Shown: positions 1 to 11,145, counted from the stretch's first letter. The stretch: DNA of 64,000 nucleotides from Ceratotherium simum simum (GCF_000283155.1 NW_004454159.1:14793280-14857279), one strand, 5' to 3'. Notes: generated from the letters alone by a model not told the origin. Program-made: numbers and translations.

Positions 1-296
1 CCCACAGCAGGGGCGCTCCCCGGCTCAGGGCCCCGCTCCTGCAGGGAGGCTGCGGACCTGTGAGTTGCTCCCGGGCTGCCGTGAGGCGCTGCGGCTTGTG
101 AAGGCGGCGTTTTTCCTCTCCAGAAGGGAGTTTCTGCCCTTTCTAAGTCAGTTAGTATTGTCCGTTGTTGCAGGAGTTCCTCTTATCCAGCTTTCAGTTC
201 TGTCTCTGGGGTAATTTTTCCACCAGTAGTTGTAAATTGGCTGTGTCCGCGGGAGGAGGTGAGTTCAGAGTCTGCCTACGCCGCCATCTTGACTTC
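1..296 (-). mobile_element. L1 5' UTR (5' end of a LINE-1; rest lies left of the window)
   Basis: Read on the minus strand from about 296, it begins AAGATGGCGGCGTAGGCAGA and continues into a GC- and CpG-rich leader, as in the 5' UTR of laurasiatherian L1 elements. The element therefore starts here and runs off the left edge. It is much less decayed than the neighbouring L1 pieces, which suggests a younger element. I cannot say whether it is full length. Confidence 0.7.
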
Positions 297-557
297 ACAG
301 CCCGAGATCATGCAGTATTTGTTTTTCTTTGCCTGGCTTATTTTACTTAGCATAATGTCCTCCAGGTTCATCCATGTTGTCACAAATGGCAGAATTTTCT
401 TTTTTAAGGTTGAATAATATTCTTGTGTGTGTGTGTGTATATTCCACGTTTTCTTCCACATTTCCATTCATCTGTCAGAGGACACTTAGGTTGTTTCCAA
501 ATCTTGGCGATTGTGAATAATGCTGCAGTGAACATGGAAGTGCAGATCTCTTCAACC
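297..557 (-). mobile_element. Old L1 3'-region fragment
   Basis: Contains the antisense of the L1 ORF2 end and 3' UTR (CAGGTTCATCCATGTTGT, TTGAATAATATTC, GTGAATAATGCTGC). It ends where an MLT1-like LTR begins. A (TG)n run sits at about 424-440. The junction at 296/297 suggests the younger L1 landed in this older one. Confidence 0.75.
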
Positions 558-840
558 AACAGTCAACAAGAAGCTGGAGCCCTCCGTTCTACAGCCTCAG
601 TTCTCAATTCTACAAAGAAATGAATCCTGCCAAAACCTGAGCGAGCTTGAAAGTGGCTTTTTGCCTAGTTAAGCCTCCAGATTAGAGCACAGCCCAACTG
701 ACACCTTGACTGCAGCCCTGTGAGACCCTAAGCAGAAGACCCAGCCAAGCTGGGCCCAAACTCCTGACTCAGTGAGATTGTGCTATTTTAAGCTGCTGAG
801 TTTGTGGTAATTAACTATACAGCAATAGGTAACTAATATA
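558..840 (+). mobile_element. MaLR LTR, MLT1-like
   Basis: The 3' half carries the familiar MLT1 text: CCTGTGAGACCCTAAGCAGA, TTTTAAGCTGCTGAGTTTGT, and the terminus CAATAGGTAACTAATA. It is a solitary LTR of the ERVL-MaLR group; no internal region is seen. Confidence 0.7.
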
Positions 841-1042
841 TCACTTAGCTGTATGACCTTGGGGAAGTTGTGTTTATTCCCTCTACCTTAGTTCTCTCAT
901 CCTCATAACAGGTTAACAACAATAACCTATCTCATATTAATTGTTGCTATGAGGACGAAATGAGTTAATACGTATATAATCCTTTGGCAATGCCCAGCCA
1001 CCTAGAAAGTACTCAGTAATTGTAAGCTGTATTATCACTGCC
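841..1042 (+). repeat. MIR SINE
   Basis: The order of MIR landmarks is kept: TGACCTTGGGGAAGTTG, then a CTCATCCTCATAACAGG-like block, GTTGCTATGAGGACGAAATG and AGTACTCAGTAATTG. Ancient, diverged copy. Confidence 0.75.
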
Positions 1043-1771
1043 TTAGTGGTTATATGCTTTTTCTTCTTTCTCTCTCTCCCTCCTCCTTTTCCCTCATCAC
1101 ATCTCTATCATTTTCTACCTTATGCTTCCATCTCATCTCCTTTTGTAGAATTTTATTTCTTTGCCCAATATAGTCTTGGCTGGCCAACACCTCCTTTATC
1201 TAGTTGTCAATTATCTGATGACCTCAGCTATTCAAAATATAATCAAGACGCTCCAAAAACTAAAATTGATTCCATGTAGAACATGTACTCAAGTTATATT
1301 CTTGACTTGTTGATGAGACTCAAAGCTTCCTTGTTTCCCAAGTTAAAACATACTAGAAGTCAAAATTGAAAACAGTGAGTGGAAAACTAGAAGGAAGCGT
1401 ATTCATAGCAATAAGAATGTGATTACAACCTGAGAAGGAAGGAACCTGAAAACTATGAAAGACAAAGAAGAACTCACAAAGCAGCTGGAGGCAGAGACAG
1501 GCTGCACTTCAGGGATTCTGAAGGTATCACTGGACAAATATGTCTTGTTGGACAAGATACTTATCCTCTCTCTCTTTCAGTTTCCACATTTGTGTATAAT
1601 GACAATATTGTCATCAAGAGGGCTTCAAATAGAGTCCATTCTACTCTAATTAGGAGAGCAGAGTTCTCTAACTAGGAGAGCATATAGTTTCATTACTTGA
1701 AATATATATGATATAATATTAGAAATATATTTCAAAAGGATCTTTTAATTATTAAAAGATCTCTTGTTCAA
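1043..1771. other. No gene or named repeat recognised
   Basis: Starts with a pyrimidine-rich tract (about 1055-1100), then AT-rich sequence. Short open frames show no family resemblance. Confidence 0.5.
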
Positions 1772-2955
1772 TAACAAAAAAACAAACAACCCAGTTAAAA
1801 AATGGGCAAAGGACTTGAACAGACATTTCTCCAAAGAAGATATACAAATGGCCAATAAGCACATGAAAGATGCTCATCATCACTAATCATAAGGGAAATG
1901 CAAATCAAAACCACAATGAGCTATCAACTCGCACCCATTAAGATGGCTCCTATCAAAAAAAGAAAAAAAAATGCATGTGTTGGCAAGAATGTGGAGAAAT
2001 TGGAACCCTGTGCACTGTTGGTGGGAATGTAAAATGGTGCAGCTGCCATAGAAAACAATATGAACATTCCTCAAAAATTAAAAATACTACCATATGATCC
2101 AGCAATCCAATTTCTGAATATATATCCAAAAGAACTGAGAGCAGAGTCTCAAAGGGATATTTACAAACCAGAGTCTCAAAAAGATACTTGTACACCCATG
2201 CTTTATTAATAGTAGGCAAGAGGTGGAAGCAACCCAAATGTCCATCAATGGCTGGAAAAATAAAATGTAGCATATACATATGATGGAATATTATTATTCA
2301 GCCTTTAAAAGAAAGGAAATTCTGACACATGCTATAACATGTATGAACTTTGAGAACAGACATCATGCTAAGTGAAACAAGCCAGTTACAACAACAAAAA
2401 AAATGATTCTGCTTATGTGAGGTATCTAGAGTAGTCAAATTCATAGACAGAAAGTAGAATGGTGGTTACCGGGGCTGGGGGGAGTGGGAATGGGGAGTTG
2501 TTCAATGGGTTGGAGTTTCAGTTTTGCAAGATGAAAAAGTTCTGGAGATTGGTTGCTGCACAGCAGTGTAAATATATGTAATACTACTGAAATGTACATT
2601 TAAAAATAGTTAAGATGAGCCAACCCTGATGGCCTAGCAGTTGAAGTTTAGCATGCTCTGCTTTGGTGGCCCGGTTTGGTTCCTGGGTGCGGATGGAACC
2701 ACACCACTCGTCTGTCAGTAGCCATGCTGTGGCAGCGGCTCACATAGAAGAACAAGAAGGACCTACAACTAGAATATACAACTATGTACCGAGGCTTTGG
2801 GGAGAAAAAAGAAAAGAGAGAAGAAGATTGGCAACAGATGTTGGCTCAGGGTGAATCTTTCCCAGCAAAAAAAAAAAAAAAATTTAAAAAGGTTAAGATG
2901 GTAAATTTTATGTTTGTGTATTTTACCACAATTTTCTTAATGCCAAAAAAAAATC
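1772..2955 (+). mobile_element. L1 3' end, interrupted by an ERE SINE
   Basis: Encodes the L1 ORF2 C-terminal region (AAAAATGGGCAAAGGACTTG; GCAAATCAAAACCACAATGAG) and 3' UTR with a poly-A at about 2943-2952. The ERE at 2613-2880 splits it near its 3' end, after which L1 3' UTR sequence resumes. 5'-truncated and not coding. Confidence 0.85.
2613..2880 (+). mobile_element. ERE SINE (tRNA-derived, perissodactyl)
   Basis: Head AGCCAACCCTGATGGCCTAG followed by the ERE body (CCATGCTGTGGCAGCGGCTC, ACTATGTACCGAGGCTTTGG), tail and A-run. GTTAAGATG occurs immediately before the head and again after the A-rich tail (near 2890) and is read as the TSD, so this is a separate insertion into the L1. Confidence 0.85.
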
Positions 2956-4270
2956 CAACCCAAGAAAGACTAACAAATGAAATATTTGTGGTGGGCTGCA
3001 GCTAGAGAGGGAGAGGAAAATCATAGGCAGTGATAGAGGGTTTCAACTCCTATGAGATCAGAAGCACGTCTAGGACAGTTGCACACACCTGATAAACCCA
3101 AACTCCAAATGACCTCTCCTCCTGTGTCTCATCATAAAATCCCCTAGGGCACTAGAGGTCAAGTTGCTAGTCAGCATCGGGATTGCACCGTGGGCAAAAA
3201 TTCACATGAAAACTTGACTTTGGGTTTTAATTCCAGCTTGTCAAGCCCTTCATTTCACTAAAACTCTGGGGGTTCATCATGCTGAGGAGCTAACAAGCTT
3301 TAAAAGTAGTTATTTTTCCATCATCACCAAGGTTAGACATTTAAATTTTAATTGAGCTCATGGCTTCCTTTGAGAGGCAGAGTAATAGAAGAGATGGGCC
3401 AGAGAGCTCTTTCTGTTCCAGAAAGTGCATGGAGGGGACAGGTATTGGGTTGTGCTCTGGAGATCTGCTGGGGATCCAGGTGCTCAGGATGGCAGGAGTT
3501 CCACAAGTCTGTGTGGACTCACCTCTTGGAGCAGAACATTGAACCTTCTTTCTGGCTTCTGACCTCCCCAAAGCCAGCAAGCCCATTGCTGGACCTTGGG
3601 GTAGGTCCTGCTGCTAGGTGGTTACTGGCATTCTGGGTTACTGCTTATTTTCTTTTCAGTATTTTTTGTTTATTTTCCAATTAAAAAAAATTTTTACATT
3701 GGTTCATCTTGAACCCTGTCCTGCCTACACCTTTTGGTTTAAAGAGTACAGTGTCCTTACAGGACCTGGAATGCTATGTTGGGTCTGGGCTTCTGATGAG
3801 CAAAAGGTTTGGGTCTTCAGAGCCAGATGTTCTGCCTCCACCCAGACGGCAGGCAAGGAGAGCTGCAAGTCTGGCAGAGAGGCTTAACATCCTCCTCCCT
3901 TCTCTGCCCTGTTGTCTTTTCTCTCATCTGTAAAAGCCTGCCCCCTTTGAGACAAGCGCTGGCAGGCAGCTGGCCCATGTGGACTTCACCCCAGTTCTGC
4001 ATTCTGCCCTACAAGCTTTCTTGCCTTCCCTCATCTTATAACAATTCCCCCAATCCCTTTTTTAAGGCAACTATTCCATTCACAATCCATGGGGTTCTGA
4101 TGGGACTTTTGAGTCACAGTAATGCGCCTTTTCACACACACACACGCACACACGTGTGTGTATGTTACATGACTGCAGGCGAGCCAGTTGAGGCCTTCCC
4201 TGGAATTCCTGGCATGTGGGTGGAGGTCAGTTCCTGTATGACCCCAGGGCATTCCTCATAACCTACAAGA
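2956..4270. other. No gene or named repeat recognised
   Basis: Moderate-GC, single-copy-looking sequence. Overlapping open frames occur on both strands (about 3340-4260), but none resembles a known protein or has a start or splice context I can defend. A CA/TG dinucleotide stretch lies at about 4133-4162. Confidence 0.45.
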
Positions 4271-4440
4271 CTAATATTCCCAGTTATTAGCTGTTTGACC
4301 TTGACCGACTTTTTTACCCCCTCTAACCATATCTTCCATCATCTATGAACTTGGAAGAGTGAAAGCTCTTTAATAGGATGGTGGTGAGAATGAGCAAAGC
4401 CCATGCCTAGCATGTGACTGGTGTTTACTAAAGGTCTCCT
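4270..4440 (+). repeat. MIR SINE fragment
   Basis: TTAGCTGTTTGACCTTGACC and a following block ending CATGCCTAGCATGTGACTGG match MIR order. Diverged. Confidence 0.55.
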
Positions 4441-5242
4441 CATCCCCTCCCTCCAGTGTCCCATCGCCTCTGTAACCCCACAGGCAGGCGCTTCCACTGA
4501 GCTCCCAGCTCCCTCCCCTGTTAGGCCAGATCTGTAAAGTGCTTTTGGCAATCTGGAACTAATAAAAGTCTATTAAATTAACCAATAATTGAACCTACAC
4601 TGGAAGTTCTACCCTCTACACTTAGTTTTTTAAGATTGGAAAGAAAATAGAGATCATAATTTTGTTAGCATTCTTACCTATTTCACCAGAAGCCTGTGCT
4701 GCTGATTTTCTCTTTTACTAGTCCTTGTAAATCCTTCGTTTTATGAAACACCAAGGGTATGAGGAACTTGCCAGAGAGCAGCCTTGAGATAGGCTGAAAC
4801 ACCTGCCTGTTCTCTGGTTATTCATTGTATCTGGGAGCTGCAAGAGATGACTGTGTGAGGCAGGAGAGAGAACTCGCCATTGAGTTCACAAGCTACCAAG
4901 CAGAGTGGGCAGGTGCCAACATCAGGGAAGAAAAAGAATTGCCCTGCATTCTAAAATCCAGGCAACAAGGAGATCATTAGGAGGAGGTTTGTTTAATCCT
5001 AGTAGAACACAATGTGTTGGCCACTCATTGATTTCCTGGAATAACCGGCTGGGCTGCACTGGGTTTTCCCCTTCCTTAGTGCCTGGCACGCTAGGAAAGC
5101 CCCATGTCCACGTCATAGAGTTTTGCACATGGTGTTTTTCCCGTGGGACGCTATGTCAAGATCTGTGTCTGACCATGTGTGTTGTGTCTGAGGCTTCAAT
5201 TGAAAACATCAAATGGTTTTTCTATAGCCACTCATGATTGGT
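4441..5242. other. No gene or named repeat recognised
   Basis: Mixed composition. Nothing that I can name on either strand. Confidence 0.45.
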
Positions 5243-5302
5243 TTATCCCTTAAGTCCCTGCTACATGCTAGGCACAGTTAGATGCTCTGAATAAGGCATC
5301 AG
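5243..5302 (-). repeat. MIR SINE fragment
   Basis: CTACATGCTAGGCACAGTTAG is the antisense of the MIR 3' part (GTGCCTGGCACATAG-type). Short. Confidence 0.5.
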
Positions 5303-5699
5303 GCATTATCTTATTAGTGCCATCTAGCAAAAAAAGACCTTCTGTGTAATGGTTTTTACAGCCTGTGCAGAACTTCTGCTGCCTGAGGCACAAACACAAC
5401 TTAGTGCTGACATGGCCTCTTTTGGGGTCTTTGGTTCTTGTGACGATCATGTTCCCATGCATCTTTTTGACAAGATCTCAACCCTGAAGACATCGTTTCT
5501 GCTGGCGAGTGTTGAGCACAGGTGGCTCAATTAGAGTTTATCCCAAGTATGCATTTAGATAGGAGCAGAGAGAAGGCTGTCAGGTGAGTAGGTCAGTGAT
5601 GTGCATTTCTCAGCTGTGTGTCCACATCTACTCTGAGGCAGTTCTCAATGTACACTTGATTAGACTGTGAGTGTCCTACTTTTAATGTTTCCTTTCTCT
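5303..5699. other. No gene or named repeat recognised
   Basis: AT-rich sequence up to the start of L1 homology. Nothing named. Confidence 0.45.
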
Positions 5700-6196
5700 T
5701 AATTTTTATACTCCGCTGTTGCCTTTGAATGAGTTCACCTGACCTATTCTTTTGCTTTCTGTTTCTATGAATTTGAATACTTTAGAGAGCTCATATGCCT
5801 TCTTGTGACTGGCTTATTTCACTTAGCATGTCTATCCTCAAGGTTTATCCATGTTGTAGCATTTATCAGAATTTCTTTTTTAAGGCTAAATAATATTCCA
5901 TTGAATTTTATTTTTCCATTCAGCTGTTGATGGACACTTGGGTTGCTTTGATTGTGAATAATGCTGCTATGAACATGGGAGTACAAATATCCCTTTGAGA
6001 CTCTGCTCTCAATTCTTTTGGATATACACTCAGAAGTAGGATTGCTGGATCATATGGTAGTATTATTTTTAACTTTTTGAGGAACTTCCATGTTATTTTC
6101 CATGGCAGCTGCACCATTTTACATCACCACCAACAGTGCACAGGGTTCCAATTTCTCCACATCCTTGCCAACACTTGTTATTTTCTGTTTTCTTTT

Positions 6197-6377
6197 TTTT
6201 GTGAGGGAGATTGGCCCTGATCTAACATCTGTGCCAATCTTTCCTCTATTTTGTATGTCACTGCCATAGCACGGCTTGACAAGTGGTGTAGGTCCGTGCC
6301 CAGGATCCAAACCTGCAAACCTGGGCCGCCAAAGCGGAGCACGCCAAACTTAACCACTACGCTACCGGGCCAACCCT
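6197..6377 (-). mobile_element. ERE SINE nested in L1
   Basis: Antisense ERE: the T-rich left side is the A-tail, then the body, with the head at the right end (CTACCGGGCCAACCC). A TGTTTTCTTTTTTTT-like string on both sides is the likely TSD. It lacks the longest head form. Confidence 0.85.
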
Positions 6378-6892
6378 TGTTTTCTTTTTTTTTGATAATA
6401 GCTATCCTAATGGGTATGAGGTGATTGTGGTTGTGATTTGCATTTTCCTTATTATTAGTGATGTTGAACATCTTACCATATGTTTATTGGTATATCCTCT
6501 TTGGAGAAATGTCTTTTCACGTTCTTTGCCCATTTTTAAATTGGGTTGTTTGGTTTTTGTTGTTGAGTTGTAGGAGTTTATTTATATATTCTGTGTATAA
6601 CCCATTACAAGATATATGATTTGCAAGTATATTCTCCCACTCCATAGGCTGCCTTTTCACTCTGTTGATTGTGTTTTTTGATGCATAGAAGTTTTTAATT
6701 TTGACGTAGTCCAGCTTATCTATTTTTACGTTTGTTGTCTGTGCTTGTGGTGTCATATCCAAGAAATCATTGCCAAATCCACTGGTGTGAAGCTTTTGCC
6801 CAATGTTTTTTTCTTAGAGTTTTATAGTTTTAGGTCTTAATATTTACATCTTTGATCCATTTTAATTTTTGTGTGTTGTGTAAGGTAAAGGT

Positions 6893-7239
6893 CTGCTATG
6901 GTCTGAACATTTTGATATGTTGAGCTCCTAATGCCCTACGTGATGGTATTAGTAGCTGAGGCCTTTGGGAAGTGCTTCAGTCATGAGGGTGGAGCCCTCA
7001 CGAATGGAATTGGTGCTCTTATAAAAGATGCTACGAGAGATCCCTTGCCTCTTCCACCATGTGAGGACACAGCAAGAAAGCACCAGCTATAAACTAGGAA
7101 GAGAGCTCTCACCAGAACTCGACCATGCTGGCATCTTGATCTTGGACTTCCCAACCTCCAGAGCTGTGAGAAATTTCTCTTGTTTAATAAGCTATCGAGT
7201 CTGTGGCCTTTTGTTATAGTAGCCCAAACAGACTAAGAC
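6893..7239 (+). mobile_element. Solitary MaLR LTR (MST/MLT1 type) nested in L1
   Basis: Begins TGCTATGGTCTGAACATTTT, has the internal CTTCCACCATGTGAGGACAC block, and ends AGCCCAAACAGACTAAGACA. A 5-bp duplication AAGGT sits at 6888-6892 and 7240-7244, and L1 text continues across the join, so it is a clean, complete solo LTR. Confidence 0.88.
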
Positions 7240-8500
7240 AAGGTGCAACTTAATTCTTTTGCAAGTGGCTATCCAATTTTCCCAGCACCATTTGTTGAAA
7301 AGACTGGACTTAATCCATCGAGTGTTCTCAACATCCTTCTTGAAAATCAGTAGACCACACATGAGAGAGTTTATTTCTGGGCTATCTGTTCTATTCCATC
7401 GGTGTGTATGTCTGTCTTTATGCCAGTACTACGCTGTTTTAATTACTGTAGATTTGTAATAAGTTTTGAAATCAAGTACGAGACCTCTAACTTTGTTCTT
7501 TTTCTAGATTGTTTTGGTTCTTTAGGGTCCCTTGAAATTCCATATTAATGTTAGGATGGATTTTTCTATTTATGCAAAAAGTGCCATTGGGATTTTGTTT
7601 GTGATTGTGTTAAATCTGTAGATCACTTTGGGTAGTACTGACATCTTAACAATATTAAGTCTTACAATCCATGAACACAGAATGTCTTGCCATTTATTTA
7701 TGTCTTAATTTCTTTCACTAATGTTTTGTAGTTTTCAGTGTACAAATCTTTTTGCTTCCTTGGTTAAATTTATTCCTAAGTATTTTATTCTTTTTGATGC
7801 TATTTAAATGGAGTTGTTTTCTTAATTTCATTTTCAGATTGTTCACTGTTAGTGTATAGAAATATAACTGATTTTTTTGTGTTGTATCTTGCAACTTTGC
7901 TGAATTCGTTTATTAGTTCCAACAGTTTTTTGTGGGATTTCTTTTGGGTTTTTGAGATTTTTTTGTGTGGAATCTTTAGGGCTTTCTACATATCTGATCA
8001 TGTTGTCTGTGAGCAAAGATCATTTTACTTCTTCCTTTCCAATTTGGATGCCTTTTATTTCTTTTTCTGGCCTAACTGCTTTGGCTAGGACTTCCAACAT
8101 TTTGTTCAATAGAAGTGGTAAAAGCAGGCATCCATGTCTGCTTCCTGATCTTGGAGGGAAAGCTTTCACTCTTTCTCCATTGAGTATGATGTCAGCTGTG
8201 GGCTTTTCATATGTGGCCTTTATTTTGTGGAAGTAGTTTCTTTCTATTTCTAGTTTGTTGAGTGTTTTTATTGTGAAAGAGTGTTGAATTTTGTCAGATG
8301 CTTTTTCTGTGTCAGTTGAGATGATCATATGGGGTTTTGCCCCCATCATTCTGTAAATGTGGTGTATTACATTGATTGATTTTCTTATGTAGAACCATTC
8401 TTGCATTCTAGGAATAAATCCCATTTGTTCATCATGTATAATCCTTTTCTCATCATGTATAATCCTTTTAATGTGCTGTTGAATTCTGTTTGCTAGTATT

Positions 8501-9950
8501 TTGTTGAGGATTTTTGTATTGCTTTACTCTTTCTGCTTTTAAGATTCTCTCTTTTAACTTTTGACACTTTGTATCTTGGTTTGGGTCTCTTTGGCTATAC
8601 CCTACTTGGAATCTTTTGAGTCTCTTGTACTTATATTTCCATTTCTTTCCTCAAATTTGGGGTGTTTTCAGCTATTATTATTTTAGATCAAGCTTTCTGT
8701 CCTTTTCTCTCTCTCTTCTCTTTCTGGGACTGCCATAGTACATATATCAGTCTATTTGATGGGGTCCCATAAATCCTTAGGCTCTGTTCACTCTTTTTCA
8801 TTCTTTTTTCTTTTTGTTTCTCTGACTCAAAAATTTCAAATGCTCTGTCTTCAAGTTTACTGATTCTTTCTTCTCTCTGATCAGGCCTGATGTTGAAGCC
8901 CTCTAGTGAATTTCTCAATTCAGTTATTGTATCTTTCAGCTGCATAATATGTTTGGTTCTTTTTCATAATTTTTATGTTAATATTCTTTTTTTTTTTTTT
9001 TTGGAAATCATTTTCCTAATTGTGTTTAGTTGTCTCTTCATGTTCTCATTTAGCTCACTGAGCATGTTTATGACGTTGTTTTAAATTCTTTGTCAAGTCA
9101 GACGTCTGCATTTTTTAAAGATTGGTTTCTGAAGATTTATTTTATTCCTTTCAATGAGCCATGTTTTGTTGTTTCTTTGTATGTCTTGTGATCTTTTGTT
9201 GAGTTTTGGGCATTTGAAAAAACAGCCACCTCTCCCAATCTTTACTGGCTTCATGCAGGGAAAGACACTCACTAGTCAACTCAACTTAAAGGCTCATGGT
9301 CCTTTCAAACGTTTTCTGAGGATGCATCTTCCCTGGGACTGTGTGTGTGCTTTTATTCCAGTTCCCGATTTATTTAACTGTTTTTAAATGTATTTAGTTC
9401 CATAAGAGTCTCATTCCTGCTGCTTCTCAGTAACTTTGAAATTCTGTTGTAGCCCCTGCCTGTAATCTCTTGCCCCCAGGCACCCATAGGTCAGCAGACC
9501 ACCTGTAGTCTAACATGCTGCTGAACGCACTTTCACTTTCAGCAGCTTCCAACCTGGTTTCCAAATTACACCACCATTTCTCAGTGTTCAGAGTCAGGCA
9601 AGACAAACCAGTCCCTCAGGCAGCCCTCAGACAAGCTAGAAAGTTACAAGCAAATTTTATTCTTTTCCTTCAGTCCTAAGGGAGAAACTGGAAATTGGGT
9701 GGTTTCCTCCCAACCAAGCTGTACTGCACCAGGGAGAGGGTGGGGCAAGGGCAAGCAAAATGCCATGAAATTTCCTACCATTTGAGCATGGCCTTTTCTT
9801 GTTTAGGCATTCACTTTGTTGTTGCAGCTTAACTGGTTTCTAGAGTTCTCACAAAGCTATTTTGGTCCTTATATTGTTATTAATTGGTGTGTCTGTCAGG
9901 GAACAGGGCCTGGAGCTTCCTAGTCTGCCATTTTGCTCATGTCACCTCTG
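8501..9950 (-). mobile_element. L1 ORF1 region and 5' UTR (antisense)
   Basis: Contains ORF1-type sequence (8945-8688 minus: a coiled-coil-like stretch with RISKLEDRAFEI) and then a long 5' UTR whose first bases, read on the minus strand from about 9950, are ATGAGCAAAATGGCAGACTA, an L1M-style start. It joins directly to ORF2 3' sequence at about 8500. Either one L1 with an internal deletion or two adjacent copies. Confidence 0.7.
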
Positions 9951-10297
9951 TAATATTTCTTGTTTAAAATATGTAATGTTATTTTGTTTCACATTACTAT
10001 TATGAAATTAGTAGTGTAAAGGAAATGAAATCCAAACAGGATAGACTGGCATTACATGAAAAGTAAAAGTCCCCTTATCCACTTCTCACACTCCATTCCT
10101 ACTTCTAAGGATAACTACTTATAGCCATTTGCATTTTTGAATTCTTGTTACCTCCTTAATTGTAAATAATGTAGGCATATTTTCTTGATTCATCAACTTT
10201 GAATTGTACAAATGATTTTATGCAACAAAAGATGCGGCTTGGAATAGACTTACTGGTCCCTTCTTCCAGTTATGATTACATTTTTATGTTTAACTTT
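9951..10297. other. No gene recognised; possibly LINE-derived
   Basis: AT-rich. A CCCCTTATCCACTTCTCACA region resembles LINE 3' UTR sequence but is too diverged to assign. Confidence 0.35.
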
Positions 10298-10386
10298 CTT
10301 CCATCCAAGAACTAACCAGGCCTGACCCTGCTTAGGTTCCGCAATCAGAAAAGATAGGGCGCGTTCAGGGTGGTATGACCGTCAAC
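10298..10386 (-). pseudogene. 5S rRNA pseudogene, 3'-truncated
   Basis: Minus-strand sequence from 10386 aligns base for base with about the first 90 of the 121 nucleotides of vertebrate 5S rRNA. It includes CATACCACCCTGAACGCGCC, AAGCAGGGTC and GGCCTGGTTAGT, with roughly a dozen substitutions. The last 30 bases are missing and the internal control region is altered, so it should not be transcribed as 5S. Most likely a retroposed copy. A 5S-headed SINE is the alternative, but no SINE body follows. Confidence 0.88.
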
Positions 10387-10398
10387 TTAAGTTTCTCA

Positions 10399-10477
10399 GT
10401 TGTTATTTTTATAACTTTATTTTTTTCTAGCTTTATTGAGATATAATTGATATAACGTTGTTATTTTTATAACTTTA
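10399..10477 (-). mobile_element. 37-bp L1 3'-end insertion with 21-bp TSD
   Basis: Two identical 21-bp direct repeats (10399-10419 and 10457-10477) flank 37 bp. Read on the minus strand this is the extreme 3' end of an L1 (CAATTATATCTCAATAAAGC, then TAG and A7). The repeat boundary (CTTT/AAAG on that strand) fits the L1 endonuclease preference. Confidence 0.85.
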
Positions 10478-10479
10478 AA

Positions 10480-11145
10480 GGATATATGTTTATAACTTTA
10501 AAGAATACATATTGACAGTGCGTCATGAATTCCCAGTATGTGCATAAAGGAGATTAGCACTTATACTCTCCTCCATTTCTTTTCCCCTACACTATCTTCT
10601 GAATTTTGTCAAGTTTTCTAAAATTTACACTGTTCTGTGACTTATGTCTTTCATACTTTGATTTTAAAAGATTTGAAGATTATAATTATGTGCTTATAAT
10701 TCACTGTACAACAAAGGTATGTTATGAGCTCTTAAAGAAATGCAGTTGTCGCTGAAACTGTGCCTCTCAAACGACAATTTTCTCTTTTCTTAAATTTCAT
10801 TCAAAACATATTTATCATTTTATTTGCTTGGCTGACCCTGTTCTAGGAGCTTAGGGTACATCCATCAATCACTGAAAATCATGTCGTATCTTTGGACATG
10901 TTTTTAGTTTGTACTAGAGTATCTAGAATTGTCTTTCCTTTTTGCTTGTTGACAGTAAAACATGTTTTGTCACCATATTACTAAGACTTGTCAGTTCCCA
11001 TATCACCGTCTTAGCCTGGTTATATTTTAAACTGCAGCTCCTCTCCCATATCTCCAGCTGTTTGTCCAGAGTACTGATCACGTTCTAATCTTTTATACAA
11101 TTTACTTATTTGGCTTAACATCTGTCTCTCTCTGCACCCCGACCC
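10480..11145. other. No gene or named repeat recognised
   Basis: AT-rich. A short imperfect duplication of a TATAACTTTAAAG unit lies at about 10467-10502. Confidence 0.4.

Larger units (their letters stand above)
5700..8500 (-). mobile_element. L1 3' UTR and ORF2 part, with two nested insertions
   Basis: Runs antisense from the 3' UTR (TTCACTTAGCATGTCTATCC; AATAATATTCCATTG) through the ORF2 C-terminus and into reverse transcriptase. Minus-strand translation at 8424-8020 gives a reverse-transcriptase block with [12 protein letters not shown] and, further on, SRHGC. Sequence is interrupted at about 6197-6377 by an ERE and at 6893-7239 by a MaLR LTR. Multiple stops; a relic. The N-terminal half of ORF2 is missing. 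Confidence 0.88.

Noticed and set aside
3340..4261. Cluster of overlapping open frames on both strands, one of 150 codons
   Set aside because: No resemblance to a known protein, frames overlap in several phases and both strands, and no splice or polyadenylation context supports a gene. Expected by chance in moderate-GC DNA.
8020..8424. 134-codon minus-strand open frame
   Set aside because: It is real reverse-transcriptase sequence, but of a decayed L1, not a host gene.
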